A DNA stretch of 64,000 nucleotides from Tetracladium setigerum (Eukaryota > Ascomycota > Leotiomycetes > Helotiales), in assembly GCA_031472005.1 (NCBI GenBank), contig PZJY01000011.1:2266001-2330000 (forward strand), read 5' to 3'. Below are positions 11,910-22,001 of the stretch, in pieces; the stretch's first letter is position 1; the number at the start of each line of letters is the position of its first letter. A program made the position numbers and the translations under genes. The notes under the pieces are model-generated. The model was not told where the DNA came from, made no database searches, and saw nothing but the letters and a program-made list of their open reading frames with translations.

Positions 11910-13359
11910 ATGCCTCCAAGAAATACCGACCGCCCAAGATCATCTCCCCTCACCCCCTCCACAAGGAACCCGACACGCCATCTTCTCCTCGCTCTCCTCT
12001 CACCCCCATACGCCCTCGAAGATCCCAGAGACCGCCTTCAATACTCAATCCTCTACCCCAGCTGCATCCCCGCGCTTCAAGTCCTTCGCCCACATGTACT
12101 TTCAGCCAGGCACGTGGTCTTCTCAACTTTCGACCGCCACCTGCAGTACCAGTGCCCTGGTTTTGGTTCTGCCACCTTTGCAATAGGCGATACGACCTCA
12201 GCATAACACGACGCTGTCTGGAAGATGGACATTACTTTTGTTCCTGTCCGGCCAGTCCAACTCCATCACCTGGATTGTCAGAAAGTGGTGCAGGCGAAAT
12301 GAGTTCGAGTTCAGGCGGGCAAGATTTCAACAGCACGACACCCGTCGAACAAATAATTAAATCGGCGAGACTGAGCAGAAAAAGGCAGAAAAGGAAGAAG
12401 AAGCGGCGCAAGGGAGGAAGTTGCAGGTCGGAGTTTGACTATGCGGGCTGGGAGGTTTACGGATTTTGGCGAGCAAATTATTGGGGTGGGATGCGGAGAT
12501 TGAGCATGAGGGCAACAATTGCTGGAATCAATGCACCTTCCCGAGTCAATGTCATAACCGTCGTCAAGAAGCAAGAAAAAGAGAATGGTTGCTTCGACGG
12601 GAAGAGCAGGAGATTGAAGAGGAGAGATTGCGGGCTGCTGCGAGATCTGCTCGTGCTGCTAAACACAAAGAAGTCATAAGAGCAGGAGTAGGGGCAGAAT
12701 CAGAAATGGCGAGTTCACTGGAGAAGTGTGCGAGAGATTGGGAAGTACGCACTCATGGCGGAGGTGATGTTGGAAGGTTGGTGAGGGAAGCGCACCTGTT
12801 GGTTGAGATGGCTGATGTGCATACTACTACTATTGAGTATGGGACTCGCGATGGTGTGACTTCGTATTTGACGCTGGAGACTCCCGGCGAGGAGGTATTC
12901 GACTTTTGTGGGGAGGAAGATGCGGAGGAGGGAGAACAAGGACCAGTGGGGATTGATTGTGATGGCTTGATGGAAGGGGAATTGCAGCCCGAATACGTAG
13001 AGAAGAGAAAGAGAAGGAGAGATATGGACGAGGGTGGCAGGAAAGCTGTCAGCCCGAGTAGTCCGTTGAAGATGGAGTTCAGTTTAGAGGAGGTGGAACG
13101 GGTAGAGCTCGACGAGGAATTACAGTCACAGACAGGGAAGGGAAGAGAAGAAAGAATCAATGAGAGGAGATGTGGAAATTGCAAACAAATATCACCTTCA
13201 ACTTCAGAGAGTGAAATTTGTTGGTTGTGCGGAGTGGCGTTGCCCTGGGTGGAGGTAGGGAATGGGAGGAGTGTGCAGTTGGATTTGAACCTGGGGGAAG
13301 GGTTGAAAGTTGATATGGGAGCAAGCTTAATATGTAAGATGTCTTGGGAGGGAGTGTGA
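11910..13359 (+). CDS. Cysteine-motif protein of unknown function, two apparent 1-base frameshifts
   Basis: The conserved-looking protein runs through three frames. It starts MPPRNTDRPRSSPLTP at 11910. It continues in the next frame after the C-run 11953-11957 with KEPDTPSSPRSPLTP up to CHLCNRRYDLSITRRC and CSEFDY-like text (SCRSEFDYAGWEVYGF). It shifts again at tttt/gg 12464-12469 into LLGWDAEIEHEGNNCWNQC. After that comes a long acidic/basic region with a coiled-coil (REEQEIEEERLRAAARS), ending with a zinc-ribbon-like pair CGNCKQ..CWLCG; stop at 13359. Each shift equals one missing base in a homopolymer. The CxxC..CxxxxHYFCSC module near the front and the final CxxC pair suggest metal binding. 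No function is assigned. The many minus-strand ORFs here are shadows. Confidence 0.65.
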
Positions 13360-13880
13360 GTTCTGAGTCGATATAAATAGATATATTTTGCTTTACAAAG
13401 TGGTGTTTGTACTTGAGATGCCAGAAGTGCTAGTGACATCAAAAACGTGCTTGATCAACGATTCATGACCAGGAGAATCAACGCTCGCAAATCTTTCCGC
13501 TGCCACGCGAGCATACTATATTAGTAGCGACATCGAGGGTTCTCCGGCGATCGACTTTCTGTACGTGTCATGCGACACAACCAACGCGGAAAATAAAGCG
13601 TCCTGTGTTTTGACACGAATATGCTAAATATTTTCAAAGCGGAGGACAGGCCAAGAGGAAAAAAAGGGGAACAACCTGAGGTAGTGAGATAAAGAATAGC
13701 TCCAGAGCCAAGTAAATGGGAATAATGAAGAATGCCGCTTGCATCAAGAGAATCGAATACAATAACATTAAGAAACCAAACATCAACAAAGAAGCAACTA
13801 ACAATTTGGACTCGCGTCCATAATTGCAAGCTCAAATATGAACGAAGATAAGAAGAGAATTAATTCCAAGGTGACCGACA
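13360..13880. other. Intergenic, no supported gene
   Basis: It holds the 3' UTR of the preceding gene and the leader of the small gene at 13881; minus-strand ORFs here are antisense shadows. Confidence 0.45.
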
Positions 13881-14401
13881 ATGGGCCCAATTGATAGAAA
13901 GAAGAACCATCACTGCCCAGGGAAGTTCGGGATTGTTGATGGGTATCCAGGAAACTGTAACGTAAGGGATGGGTATTGCCGCACTCATATGATTGCATGC
14001 AAAATTCATCCACACTGGGCCTATTTGAAAAGTAAATCATGCGCACTTTGTGACAAGTAAGTAATGACGAGAACTGAAGATACTCCGTTAGCTGACACGT
14101 CCCTGTACATAGATCGGCAGAGGCAGCCGAGAAACAAGCGGCAAATGATGCAAAGGCAGCAAAAGTAGGCCAAACAGAAGAAGAAGTAGACAGTGCAAAG
14201 GCTGCAACAGCAAGAAGAACCAAGACATCGAAGGGTGGTAAAAAGGTTCACATTCTGTCACCATTGTCGTCTGGGGTGAGGAAAAGCCCCAAGAGAAGCC
14301 CGAAGAGAAATTCAAAGGAGGGAAGATCAGAAGCGTTTAGGAGGGCTCAAGAATATAGAAATGAAGGAGTACGAATGGGATTCGGTGACATGTTGATGTA
14401 A
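13881..14401 (+). CDS. Two-exon small Cys/His protein with basic tail, unknown
   Basis: Exon 1 is 13881-14056 and exon 2 is 14113-14401, giving 154 residues. The intron has GTAAGT and TAG ends and a gctgacac branch site. The N-terminal part is rich in Cys and His: HHCPGKFGIVDGYPGNC, DGYCRTH, ACKIHPHWAYLKSKSCALC. This could be a small zinc-binding module. The second exon is Ala/Lys-rich, helical and very basic (KSPKRSPKRNSKEGR), ending EGVRMGFGDMLM. The ATG at 13881 is the first in frame and directly precedes the Cys/His block. The coding sense was found only by reading across the splice; longer minus-strand ORFs in the same interval are antisense. I do not recognise the family. Confidence 0.6.
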
Positions 14402-14621
14402 CCAAAGATGGATATTCACGTAAAGGATCAAGAGCTGCGGAGGAGAGATGTAGGGTGCTGAAATAGACATTACAAAATTTCGAAACGTTTATTTTTAAAA
14501 ATGTGGCTCAGAATATGGGAAGAGTCTTCCATGATACATAAATTAGAACATTGACGACAGAGAAGGGAAAGATGGACGAGAGCAAGCCAGACGGAGAAGA
14601 TGCCAAGATCCGAGATATGGC

Positions 14622-14632
14622 GACGTCACGTG
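14622..14632. promoter_or_regulatory. Overlapping GACGTC and CACGTG palindromes upstream of ARPC3
   Basis: The string gacgtcacgtg joins a CRE-type core to an E-box core about 95 bp upstream of the ARPC3 start codon. These are known bZIP and bHLH core sites; use here is unproven. Confidence 0.3.
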
Positions 14633-14724
14633 GACACCATGACGACCCCTCCATGCTCCATCTCACTCCATCACAACGACGTGAGACTTAAACCTCTCAA
14701 CATCCCCAATCAATTGCCGCCAAA

Positions 14725-15469
14725 ATGCCGGTGAGTTCGCAAACTCCATCTAATCTATGGATCACCCCCCAGCTAACATCGCCAGGCCTACAACAGCATC
14801 TTCAATGCCGACACCACGGCGCAAACCACACAATTAATAGGCAACTTCCCAATCCTCCCCTTCGTACGAAAACCCGCGGACCAGCCTACACTCTCCCTCT
14901 TGATCCTTCTCTACCAGCCCATCTCTCTCCCGAGCCAGACTCCGAATCCTACGACTCCCTCGACGAGGTACTTTCTCTATTCCGCGCAAACACCTTCTTC
15001 CGCAACTTCGAGATCCAGGGCCCTGCGGATAGGTTGCTGATTTATGGCATTCTTTGGGTGAGCGAATGTTTGGCCAAGATTAGACCGTCGATGAGTGCAA
15101 GGTTAGTGGGGAGGCTTCAATTCAGAAGTACAGTATGCTGATGGTCACACCAGGGAGGCGCAAAAGGAGGTGCAGAACATAGCACTGGACAACAACTTCT
15201 CGATTCCCGGCGACCCCGGATTCCCTCTCAATCAGGTATCTTCCCCATACTTCTCGGAACCCGACACAGACTGCTGACTCTGCTTTCCCCAGATTTTCAA
15301 CGCTCCAAGCAACCGACAAGAAGCGGAAGCTCTGCGACAATATCTCGCCCAGGTTCGTCAGGAATTGGCAATTAGATTGTTGGCACGGATATATGAGGAT
15401 GGATCGGACAAGCCAAGCAAGTGGTGGTTGAGTTTTACAAAGAGGAAGTTCATGGGAAAGAGCTTGTAG
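14725..15469 (+). CDS. Arp2/3 complex subunit 3 (ARPC3/p21-Arc), one apparent 1-base frameshift
   Basis: Subunit of the actin-nucleating Arp2/3 complex at endocytic patches (yeast ARC18 orthologue). Exons 14725-14730 (Met-Pro only), 14786-15101, 15154-15235 and 15293-15469. The text is strongly conserved: AYNSIFNADTTAQTTQLIGN, then TKTRGPAYTLP, DEVLSLFRANTFFRNFEI, GPADRLLIYGILWVSECL and ARIYEDGSDKPSKWWLSF. It ends KRKFMGKSL. The frame of the first exon block ends at FPILP, and the conserved part continues one frame over. One extra base in the C-run 14857-14860 restores it. Because Arp2/3 is a conserved housekeeping complex, this break is best explained as an assembly or sequencing error, and it calibrates the similar breaks elsewhere. 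Confidence 0.95.
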
Positions 15470-15718
15470 GAGATTTGGGGCACGACTGAATCGACGAGAA
15501 GATATTGCAGAAGTGTGGAATGGAACTTGGCGATGCTGCCTGGCTGATCAATGGGATGATGGGTGCATAGCTCACGAATTTAAAAAATATGAACCTCGTC
15601 CGTCCCAACGGGAGGAGCCGATGCGTGTTTTAAGGCGAATAAAGTACAAATCTAATTTGTCAACCACCATATTCCGAGTCAACGCCAGCCTGCAGTAGAG
15701 TAATTTCTCTACCAGGCG

Positions 15719-17425
15719 TTACAGCCCTAGCTCATGCTCTATGTCAGCCAGCTTGGGTATTTTCCCGCTCCCATTCTCCAAAGGCGTCTCGGCAGATCTC
15801 TTCTTTGCAAACTTGCCTCTCGCTTCCACCTTGCCCTCCGCCGGAATCACTCTGACACCAGTGAACAGGAAACCTTCAGCACCTCCTCTCCCTGTCATTA
15901 TAGGATGGGTCCTTCCCGGCAAGACTTGCCATTCCCTCACCCTGGCGCTCTGCACATTCGTATTCAGTAGCATCGTTGGATTGAGAGGAAAGTCATCATC
16001 GCCAGGCCAAAATGGTTTCTCCTCCTCGCTCAAATCGTCATATCCCGCTGGAGGGGCTTGGATAAATGCCGTTCGTCTTGATGTCGAGTAAACATCCGCC
16101 AGCGCAACCAGTGGCTCGATCGTGGGCGAGTAGATACTGATTGGAGCGCCTCCTCGGAGCAGAGGAACCGTATGTCGGAGAATGGAGACGGGATCCATGT
16201 GTGATGCGATTGCAAGACCGTCAAACCCACCTGCTCTCGTGCCATCTACTACGGTTTTGGTGCGGGTATGGCGACGCAACTTTCGGAAATGATTGCCACG
16301 TTTGCCAGATTTCAAGTTTGATAGTGAATCAGGTGAAAGGGGCTCAACCACGGTAGAATATGTGCTGTCGAGTTCTGGCGAAAGGAGTTGTAGCCATGAA
16401 AGTGATTGTAGATTTGTTGATAGTGGATGTGTGGGCGACGATGTTGTAGATGTTGGTGAATAGTTGAAGTAGCTCAGTAGAGATAGATTCGGCTGGGCAT
16501 TTGAATGGAGGAGAGTGAGGCTATTTGACGTTGCGATTGGCGCATCGGCATATTTCTCCTTCTCTCCATCGATATCCTCCTCTTCGTTTTCTTTTGGATA
16601 TAGTATGCCCATCCGTTCTGCCAGTGCAGCAACCAGCAATCCACCCGTTTCGTCCACCACTAACCATCGCCCGCCTCCTAGGTCAGGAAGCTCTTTCAGG
16701 GCCTCTGAATAGTGAACATTACTCCAGCTGATTGCCAGACTCAGTACCTCCTCCCTCAAATCCATAATCTTTGTAGGATCCTTCTCCTTGATCATCCAGT
16801 CTCCTAACATCCGCACGTCCAACGGTAAGATTGTGAAGCGCCGTAAATATTTCTTCGTCTTTAGCAGCTTATATTTTGCGAGACTAAAGGCAGTCTTTTG
16901 CTCCAATCCGAGATGACTCGCCATTAACTTTGCAATGATGTCCTTTCCCGCACCTGTCCCCTCCCTCTTCAAAGCCTCAATCTCAGCCATGGTGAGGGTT
17001 TGTCTGGCCGAGTCATCAATCGTTTCTCGGTTTGTGCGAGCGACAACCTCGCCAGTCTCGGACACGAGTTGAAATTCCGTCGAGGAGTCGCCGAGTGAGA
17101 TATCGTTCTGCGAGGGGTTTGCAGCCTCTGCTTCTTCGGCCATTGTGTCGGCATGGAGCTCAGAGGCTGGCACGATTCGGAGTGCCGAGCCTTTCTGGCC
17201 TGGTTGTCGGTCGAGAAGTTCGTAGGTGAGATTGAATGGGCGATCGAGAACAAGATTGCTGGCAAAGGTGCCATACTTGCCCAGTGATACAACACTATGT
17301 GGTGTTAGGAGGGGCGTGGTTGGGGAGAGGGGGACGAACGTGTTTGGCACCAATTGCAGAACCTTGAGAGTATCGGATGGGAGTCGCAATGCCACAAAGG
17401 CATTGGCTTTGACGAGGTTATTCAT
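15719..17425 (-). CDS. TRM6: tRNA (adenine-N1-58) methyltransferase non-catalytic subunit
   Basis: TRM6/GCD10, partner of catalytic TRM61; the complex makes m1A58 in tRNA, essential for initiator tRNA stability. A single intact exon of 568 residues. Visible family features: the N-terminal beta domain (MNNLVKANAFVALRLPSD, LGKYGTFASNLVLDRPFNLT), the central QTLTMAEIEALKREG, and IIAKLMASHLGLEQKTAFSL followed by YKLLKTKKYLRRFTILPLD. The C-terminal Rossmann-like half has GGRWLVVDETGGLLVAALAE and GGFDGLAIASHMDPVSIL. It ends with a basic segment (RGKFAKKRSAETPLE). The long uninterrupted frame shows that homopolymer breaks do not occur everywhere. It is convergent with ARPC3 (250 bp apart). Confidence 0.95.
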   Translation of the reverse strand: MNNLVKANAFVALRLPSDTLKVLQLVPNTFVPLSPTTPLLTPHSVVSLGKYGTFASNLVLDRPFNLTYELLDRQPGQKGSALRIVPASELHADTMAEEAEAANPSQNDISLGDSSTEFQLVSETGEVVARTNRETIDDSARQTLTMAEIEALKREGTGAGKDIIAKLMASHLGLEQKTAFSLAKYKLLKTKKYLRRFTILPLDVRMLGDWMIKEKDPTKIMDLREEVLSLAISWSNVHYSEALKELPDLGGGRWLVVDETGGLLVAALAERMGILYPKENEEEDIDGEKEKYADAPIATSNSLTLLHSNAQPNLSLLSYFNYSPTSTTSSPTHPLSTNLQSLSWLQLLSPELDSTYSTVVEPLSPDSLSNLKSGKRGNHFRKLRRHTRTKTVVDGTRAGGFDGLAIASHMDPVSILRHTVPLLRGGAPISIYSPTIEPLVALADVYSTSRRTAFIQAPPAGYDDLSEEEKPFWPGDDDFPLNPTMLLNTNVQSARVREWQVLPGRTHPIMTGRGGAEGFLFTGVRVIPAEGKVEARGKFAKKRSAETPLENGSGKIPKLADIEHELGL

Positions 17426-18077
17426 GCTGCTTAGTGGTGAGTGGAAGGAGTATAATCAATTGTATCACTGCACCACCTTGGAAAAAGGATGTGCATGCAG
17501 CCTTGTGTTGAGAATCGCATTTTTTGCGACATGAAATTTCTCAGCCTTTTCATCCTTTGGCTCTGTGGTCAGCCGTAGAAGCTTGAAAGTGCAGTGCTCT
17601 GCTTTAACCGAGCCGATCTACGTCAATGTAAACAGCAAGAGAGAAAGCTTTCCCTGGAGTCTTGCCCAATAACCTTTTGTCTATTCGTATTCTCATCTCT
17701 GTTTCCATATTTATAAAGAAGCACTAGGCACATCCCGCTGATGTATCTTGTACCTCGTACTTGAGGTGAGCATGCGAGTGCAAGTGAGCGAGTGAATATG
17801 ATCTGCAAGTTCGAGGCGAGACGAATAATGACGCGTGTCGGGGAGACGTCAACATGAAGAATCCAGGTCCAGGAGCCGCATATGCATCTACGAACTCGTG
17901 TAAAGACGACGAATTAAAAGGGATATAGGCCTATTCTTATCCCCGGGCTAGCAAGATATAGAAGCAGAAGAGACTAATCCACGACTTTTCTATAAACCTC
18001 CTGGGCGAGTCAAAGAATGACCCCAGAAAGAAAGCAACACAGCGCAGCCACATTCCCGCCACCGATGTTCTACAGTT

Positions 18078-18290
18078 GTGGCTTCTTCCCTGGATAAGAT
18101 CCCGCCCTTCAACCCAGTCCGCACTTATCATATCATCAAACACCAGAACAACGTTCACCTCCTCACGAATTACGAAGCCATCCACGACTATATTCACACC
18201 TATACACAAAAACTCATACGCATATCCATATTCCTATTCACATTCACAATTATCGGTGCTTGGTCTGTTGTCAACTTCGGCGCAGCTTGA
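18078..18290 (+). CDS. Possible short membrane protein without ATG
   Basis: An open frame of 70 codons begins with GTG (codon at 18078) and stays open back to 18021, with no ATG. It reads SSLDKIPPFNPVRTYHIIKH, then a hydrophobic segment IRISIFLFTFTIIGAWSVV and stop at 18290. The composition looks protein-like, with one membrane helix at the C-terminus. The upstream gttctacag at 18067-18075 could be a splice acceptor for an unseen first exon, or the frame may be chance. Overlapping frames in this stretch are also open, so confidence is low. Confidence 0.3.
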   Translation: MASSLDKIPPFNPVRTYHIIKHQNNVHLLTNYEAIHDYIHTYTQKLIRISIFLFTFTIIGAWSVVNFGAA

Positions 18291-18459
18291 ACCTTTTCCA
18301 TCAGACCCTGGATAACCCCCATCGTCATTCCAGCGCGAGCTCCCCACGGGGAAGGCAACGGCGACATCCTACCATTCCACCAACGCCCAATATCTTTTGG
18401 ATATTGTGTACTGAATAGGAGAACAGACCTATCGAGCTTCCCATTCCAAACTCGCCAAT

Positions 18460-21060
18460 ATGGTCACAAGAAAGCCAGTGGCACAAGCCGATTCGAATCT
18501 GGCACCAGACTCCGCATCCCAATCCATCCCGCCATATCCCGTTACACCAATATCTACCGACCTCCCTCCACAATTTCGAATGCAGGATGTTCATGGAAAT
18601 ATGGCACCCTCTGCAACGGATTCCGAACCAGACAGCGCGAACGCGTGGATGGATGAAGGATTGGAGAGACACAGAGCGGAGCAGAAGAGGGAATTGCCAG
18701 ACTCGTTAAGAGTTGGTCCGCCGCCTGGATATACCCCAAAGACATCGCAAGAGAAGCTCCGACAAACTACCAACCCGTTTTTGCAGAGACAACAAACCGG
18801 AGCAAGCGACGCTGGTAGAGAGAGCAGTGCGGCGGCATGGGGAGATAGACAACCAGAACCATCCGCAGCTCCACCACAAGGTAAGCCTCTCGAGTCTTGT
18901 CAAAGACCAATACTAATGCTCACAGTGCCCACACATCAGTTGTCCAACATGTCTGTTGCAGATCCCCTAAGTTCAAATCCGTGGCAACCAGCCCTGCAAC
19001 AGAAAACAACACCATCGCCAGTACCCCAGTTTCAAAGAGAGGATTCCGGAAACGATGCTTGGTCCGAGGCACCAACACAATCAAATGCTCCCGATTTGTC
19101 GCAGCGCCCAGTTTTGGTTGAAATTGACAGACCCGAGTCGCCCGCGTGGGATGAAGATGAGCCCTCTCCAGCTCCTCAGGAGTTGCCGGCGAACAACGGA
19201 AAGGGAAGGATTCAACTGGAAGATGATAGGAATGCGTGGGATGACGGTCCAAGCCGATCAAATGTCATCCCTCCGGTGGTTCAAGAACCGGTATCACAAA
19301 TGGAAGGCTGGAATTTGATTGACCACGAACCTAAAGAGGCACAACAGAGCGGCATTGTTGCTGGGAGTGGTGCTGTGTTGGAAAGATTCTCATCTGATGA
19401 ATCCGAACATGCACCAGAACTACCACCTAGGCGATCGCAAGAGAACCCGCCGATTCAACCTCCAAGACCAGTGCTGGAAAATTCCGCAACGGCCTCTTCA
19501 ATGACTAGTCCCGTAGTCAGAGCTCAAAAGAAAGAGACCTACGAAGTCAAGAAGATCAGCTGGCATGATGTGAATGCAGCTCAAAATCCCAGAGTATCTC
19601 CGATTCTCGTTCAGAATCTTAATGGACCTTGTCCCCTGCTAGCTCTGGTCAACGCACTTACGCTTTCCACGCCGGCAAATTTGGAGACAGCTCTGGTCGA
19701 GACTTTGAGATCGAGGGAAAGGGTGAGCCTTGGATTGTTACTGGATGCTGTTTTTGATGAGTTGATGTCAGGTCGTCGTGGTGACGCTGCTCAAGGACTT
19801 CCAGATGTTGGAGACCTCTACTCCTTCCTTCTCACACTTCATACCGGCATGAATGTCAATCCTCGATTTGTGCCAGCTGCAAAGTCTACCACAGAACTGC
19901 GAAACTCCATGTCGCATGTCCATCCTTCGGAACGACAAGCCACAATTCCTGGAACGTTTGAGGACACCCGAGAAATGAAACTTTATAGCACATTTTCAGT
20001 ACCATTGATCCATGGCTGGCTCCCAGACCGAGATTCACACGCATTTGCAGCACTTTCACGGTCCGCAAAGTCATATGAAGACGCTCAGAATATCATGTTT
20101 CACGAGGAGGGGTTGGAAGATAAATTACAACGAGAGGGGTTGAGTTTTGAGGAGCAGGGAACTCTGGAGGATATCGGAACCATCAAAGCTTTCTTCGCCA
20201 GCAATGCTACCCAACTCACACCTTTTGGCCTGCAAACAATCACGGCGTCCGTTGCGCCAGGAGCCGTAGCTATATTGTTCCGGAATGATCACTTTTCGAC
20301 CTTGTACCGCCACCCCGACACACTTCAGCTACTGCAATTGGTCACCGATTCAGGATATGCTGGGCATGATGAAGTTGTGTGGGAATCACTGATTGATGTG
20401 AATGGGGAGAATGCCGAATTCTTCTCTGGTGACTTTCGACTTGTCGGTGGCCATACCTCCCAACAGCAATCCGTGCAGACAGTTCCTGACCGACGTTCAT
20501 CTCCTCAACAATCCTCGAATGCTCAAGAACCTCCACAATCCCCGAATAATACCGAGCAGGAAGACCATGATCTTGCGCTAGCACTTCAATTGCAGGAAGA
20601 GGAAGAAGAGAGGCACCGAAGTGAGATTGAACGTCGTCGTCGAGAGACGGAGCTGTCACAGCAGTTCATCGAACAGCAAGGTAATAGTCAACCTCAAATG
20701 GGACGAGGTCGAGGTCGTGGCCGTGGTCAGGATCCACGTCCAACAATCCCACCACGTCGAAGCGGACCAAACGCAGGAGGAAGACCAATAGATCCAGAGG
20801 CTGGAGTTGATGCTCCTCCACCATCGTACGAACAAGCTGCGAATTCGGCAGCATATGTACCTCCTAATGACCACCCCTCACATCCACTAGCAGACCCAAG
20901 GGCACAGAGGCGATCGAGTGCGTACGGGGGAAATGCTCCTGCATTATCAAGACCGGGGAGAAGGATGTCGTCGACAGCAGGCCCAAGCAGTGGCGATCCC
21001 GGAAGGAGAGCTCAAACTCAAGGCCAGGAAGATAAGCCGAAGGATTGTATAGTAATGTAG
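18460..21060 (+). CDS. MINDY-family deubiquitinase with C-terminal CaaX box
   Basis: MINDY (FAM63/DUF544) cysteine protease, which trims K48-linked ubiquitin chains from the distal end. The protein has about 850 residues. A long Pro/Ser-rich N-terminal half is followed by the catalytic domain at about 360-680. The catalytic Cys is in SPILVQNLNGPCPLLALVNA, with its oxyanion Gln just before; the catalytic His is in FRNDHFSTLYRHP. After it come a ubiquitin-interacting-type helix (DHDLALALQLQEEEEERH) and an Arg/Gly-rich stretch GRGRGRGRGQDPRP. The chain ends KPKDCIVM, a CaaX prenylation motif, implying membrane attachment. Bases 18881-18925 (GTAAGC..tactaatgctcacag) form a probable 45-bp intron that is a multiple of three without stops, so retention only adds 15 residues. 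Confidence 0.92.
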   Translation: MVTRKPVAQADSNLAPDSASQSIPPYPVTPISTDLPPQFRMQDVHGNMAPSATDSEPDSANAWMDEGLERHRAEQKRELPDSLRVGPPPGYTPKTSQEKLRQTTNPFLQRQQTGASDAGRESSAAAWGDRQPEPSAAPPQGKPLESCQRPILMLTVPTHQLSNMSVADPLSSNPWQPALQQKTTPSPVPQFQREDSGNDAWSEAPTQSNAPDLSQRPVLVEIDRPESPAWDEDEPSPAPQELPANNGKGRIQLEDDRNAWDDGPSRSNVIPPVVQEPVSQMEGWNLIDHEPKEAQQSGIVAGSGAVLERFSSDESEHAPELPPRRSQENPPIQPPRPVLENSATASSMTSPVVRAQKKETYEVKKISWHDVNAAQNPRVSPILVQNLNGPCPLLALVNALTLSTPANLETALVETLRSRERVSLGLLLDAVFDELMSGRRGDAAQGLPDVGDLYSFLLTLHTGMNVNPRFVPAAKSTTELRNSMSHVHPSERQATIPGTFEDTREMKLYSTFSVPLIHGWLPDRDSHAFAALSRSAKSYEDAQNIMFHEEGLEDKLQREGLSFEEQGTLEDIGTIKAFFASNATQLTPFGLQTITASVAPGAVAILFRNDHFSTLYRHPDTLQLLQLVTDSGYAGHDEVVWESLIDVNGENAEFFSGDFRLVGGHTSQQQSVQTVPDRRSSPQQSSNAQEPPQSPNNTEQEDHDLALALQLQEEEEERHRSEIERRRRETELSQQFIEQQGNSQPQMGRGRGRGRGQDPRPTIPPRRSGPNAGGRPIDPEAGVDAPPPSYEQAANSAAYVPPNDHPSHPLADPRAQRRSSAYGGNAPALSRPGRRMSSTAGPSSGDPGRRAQTQGQEDKPKDCIVM

Positions 21061-22001
21061 ATAGTTAATGATATCCCTTGACGTTTGGCGTTTGCAAGCG
21101 GAGGTTTTGTCAGTTGAGAATAGGAGGTCTTTTACTTTTCTGCCTCGGCGACTGCCAGCCTATCAATCCGAGTCGGATATTGAATCTGAAACATGAGAAA
21201 GGAGAGTGCCACCAGGTATTTCTCACAGGAAGAAAGGCGGGTTTGTCAGTCGATTCATTCATATCTTCCACCAAGGTGACTGACCGACCACCAGGCTAAG
21301 ATCCGCCCTCGATTCAGGGGCGCTGCACGTCGCAACCCTGACCGAGATCCGACGGAACGGCACACCAGTATTGAGGGGCGTCGGCTAAAGTCTTGGCGAG
21401 GTACGAGCATCTCGGCAGATTGTTGAAAGAACCTAACCCACGGAAGAACCCACGGAAGGAAGAACGTTACCAAATGTCATCTTAGTTCTAAGGTAGTTTA
21501 TGGTCTTCCAGTAAGTACCTGTTTTGATGCAAACTGTGGGCTTCAGGAAAAAGTTGGGCCTAAATACCTACGTATATATCATATTTGAACAGGAGATGAT
21601 TGTAGGAAATGAGGTTCTGTCCACGATACATCAGATTATGCCTTAAATAACAAGAGGACGCATCGTCAAGTTACCAGCCTGATCATCGCCAGTCTCAATG
21701 AATAAATGCCGCCGACCCAAGAATGCACTGTACGTACCTATTCGACTTCTGCTAAGACCCATTTCCCACCTATCATCCGCCAAGCCACTAGAATTACATC
21801 GCGTGAACGCTCGAGCCGTATGGGGAAAGGTTAAAAGCATCGATGATCGCCCCGTTACCCCTCTTTAATTCTTTATCCGTTCCTCTGTTCTTTGAACCTT
21901 TTGGCGGTTATTTTCCAGTCCCAGCAACACCCCAGTAACCATCACGTACGGTACAAGGGAAGTTGTCACATCCAACACTTCACATTGCCCTTTTCTCAAA
22001 A
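21061..22001. other. Intergenic, no supported gene
   Basis: About 0.9 kb between the deubiquitinase and the bZIP gene. Only short ORFs of no family were seen. I found no tRNA-like pattern or repeat by eye. Confidence 0.5.

Noticed and set aside
12753..13442. Minus-strand ORF of 229 codons
   Set aside because: Ser/Pro/Leu-rich antisense of the Glu/Arg-rich plus-strand exon; no motif of its own.
13798..14315. Minus-strand ORFs that look like a signal peptide and hydrophobic protein
   Set aside because: Antisense of the Ala/Lys-rich second exon of the small gene at 13881; plus-strand splice and start agree.
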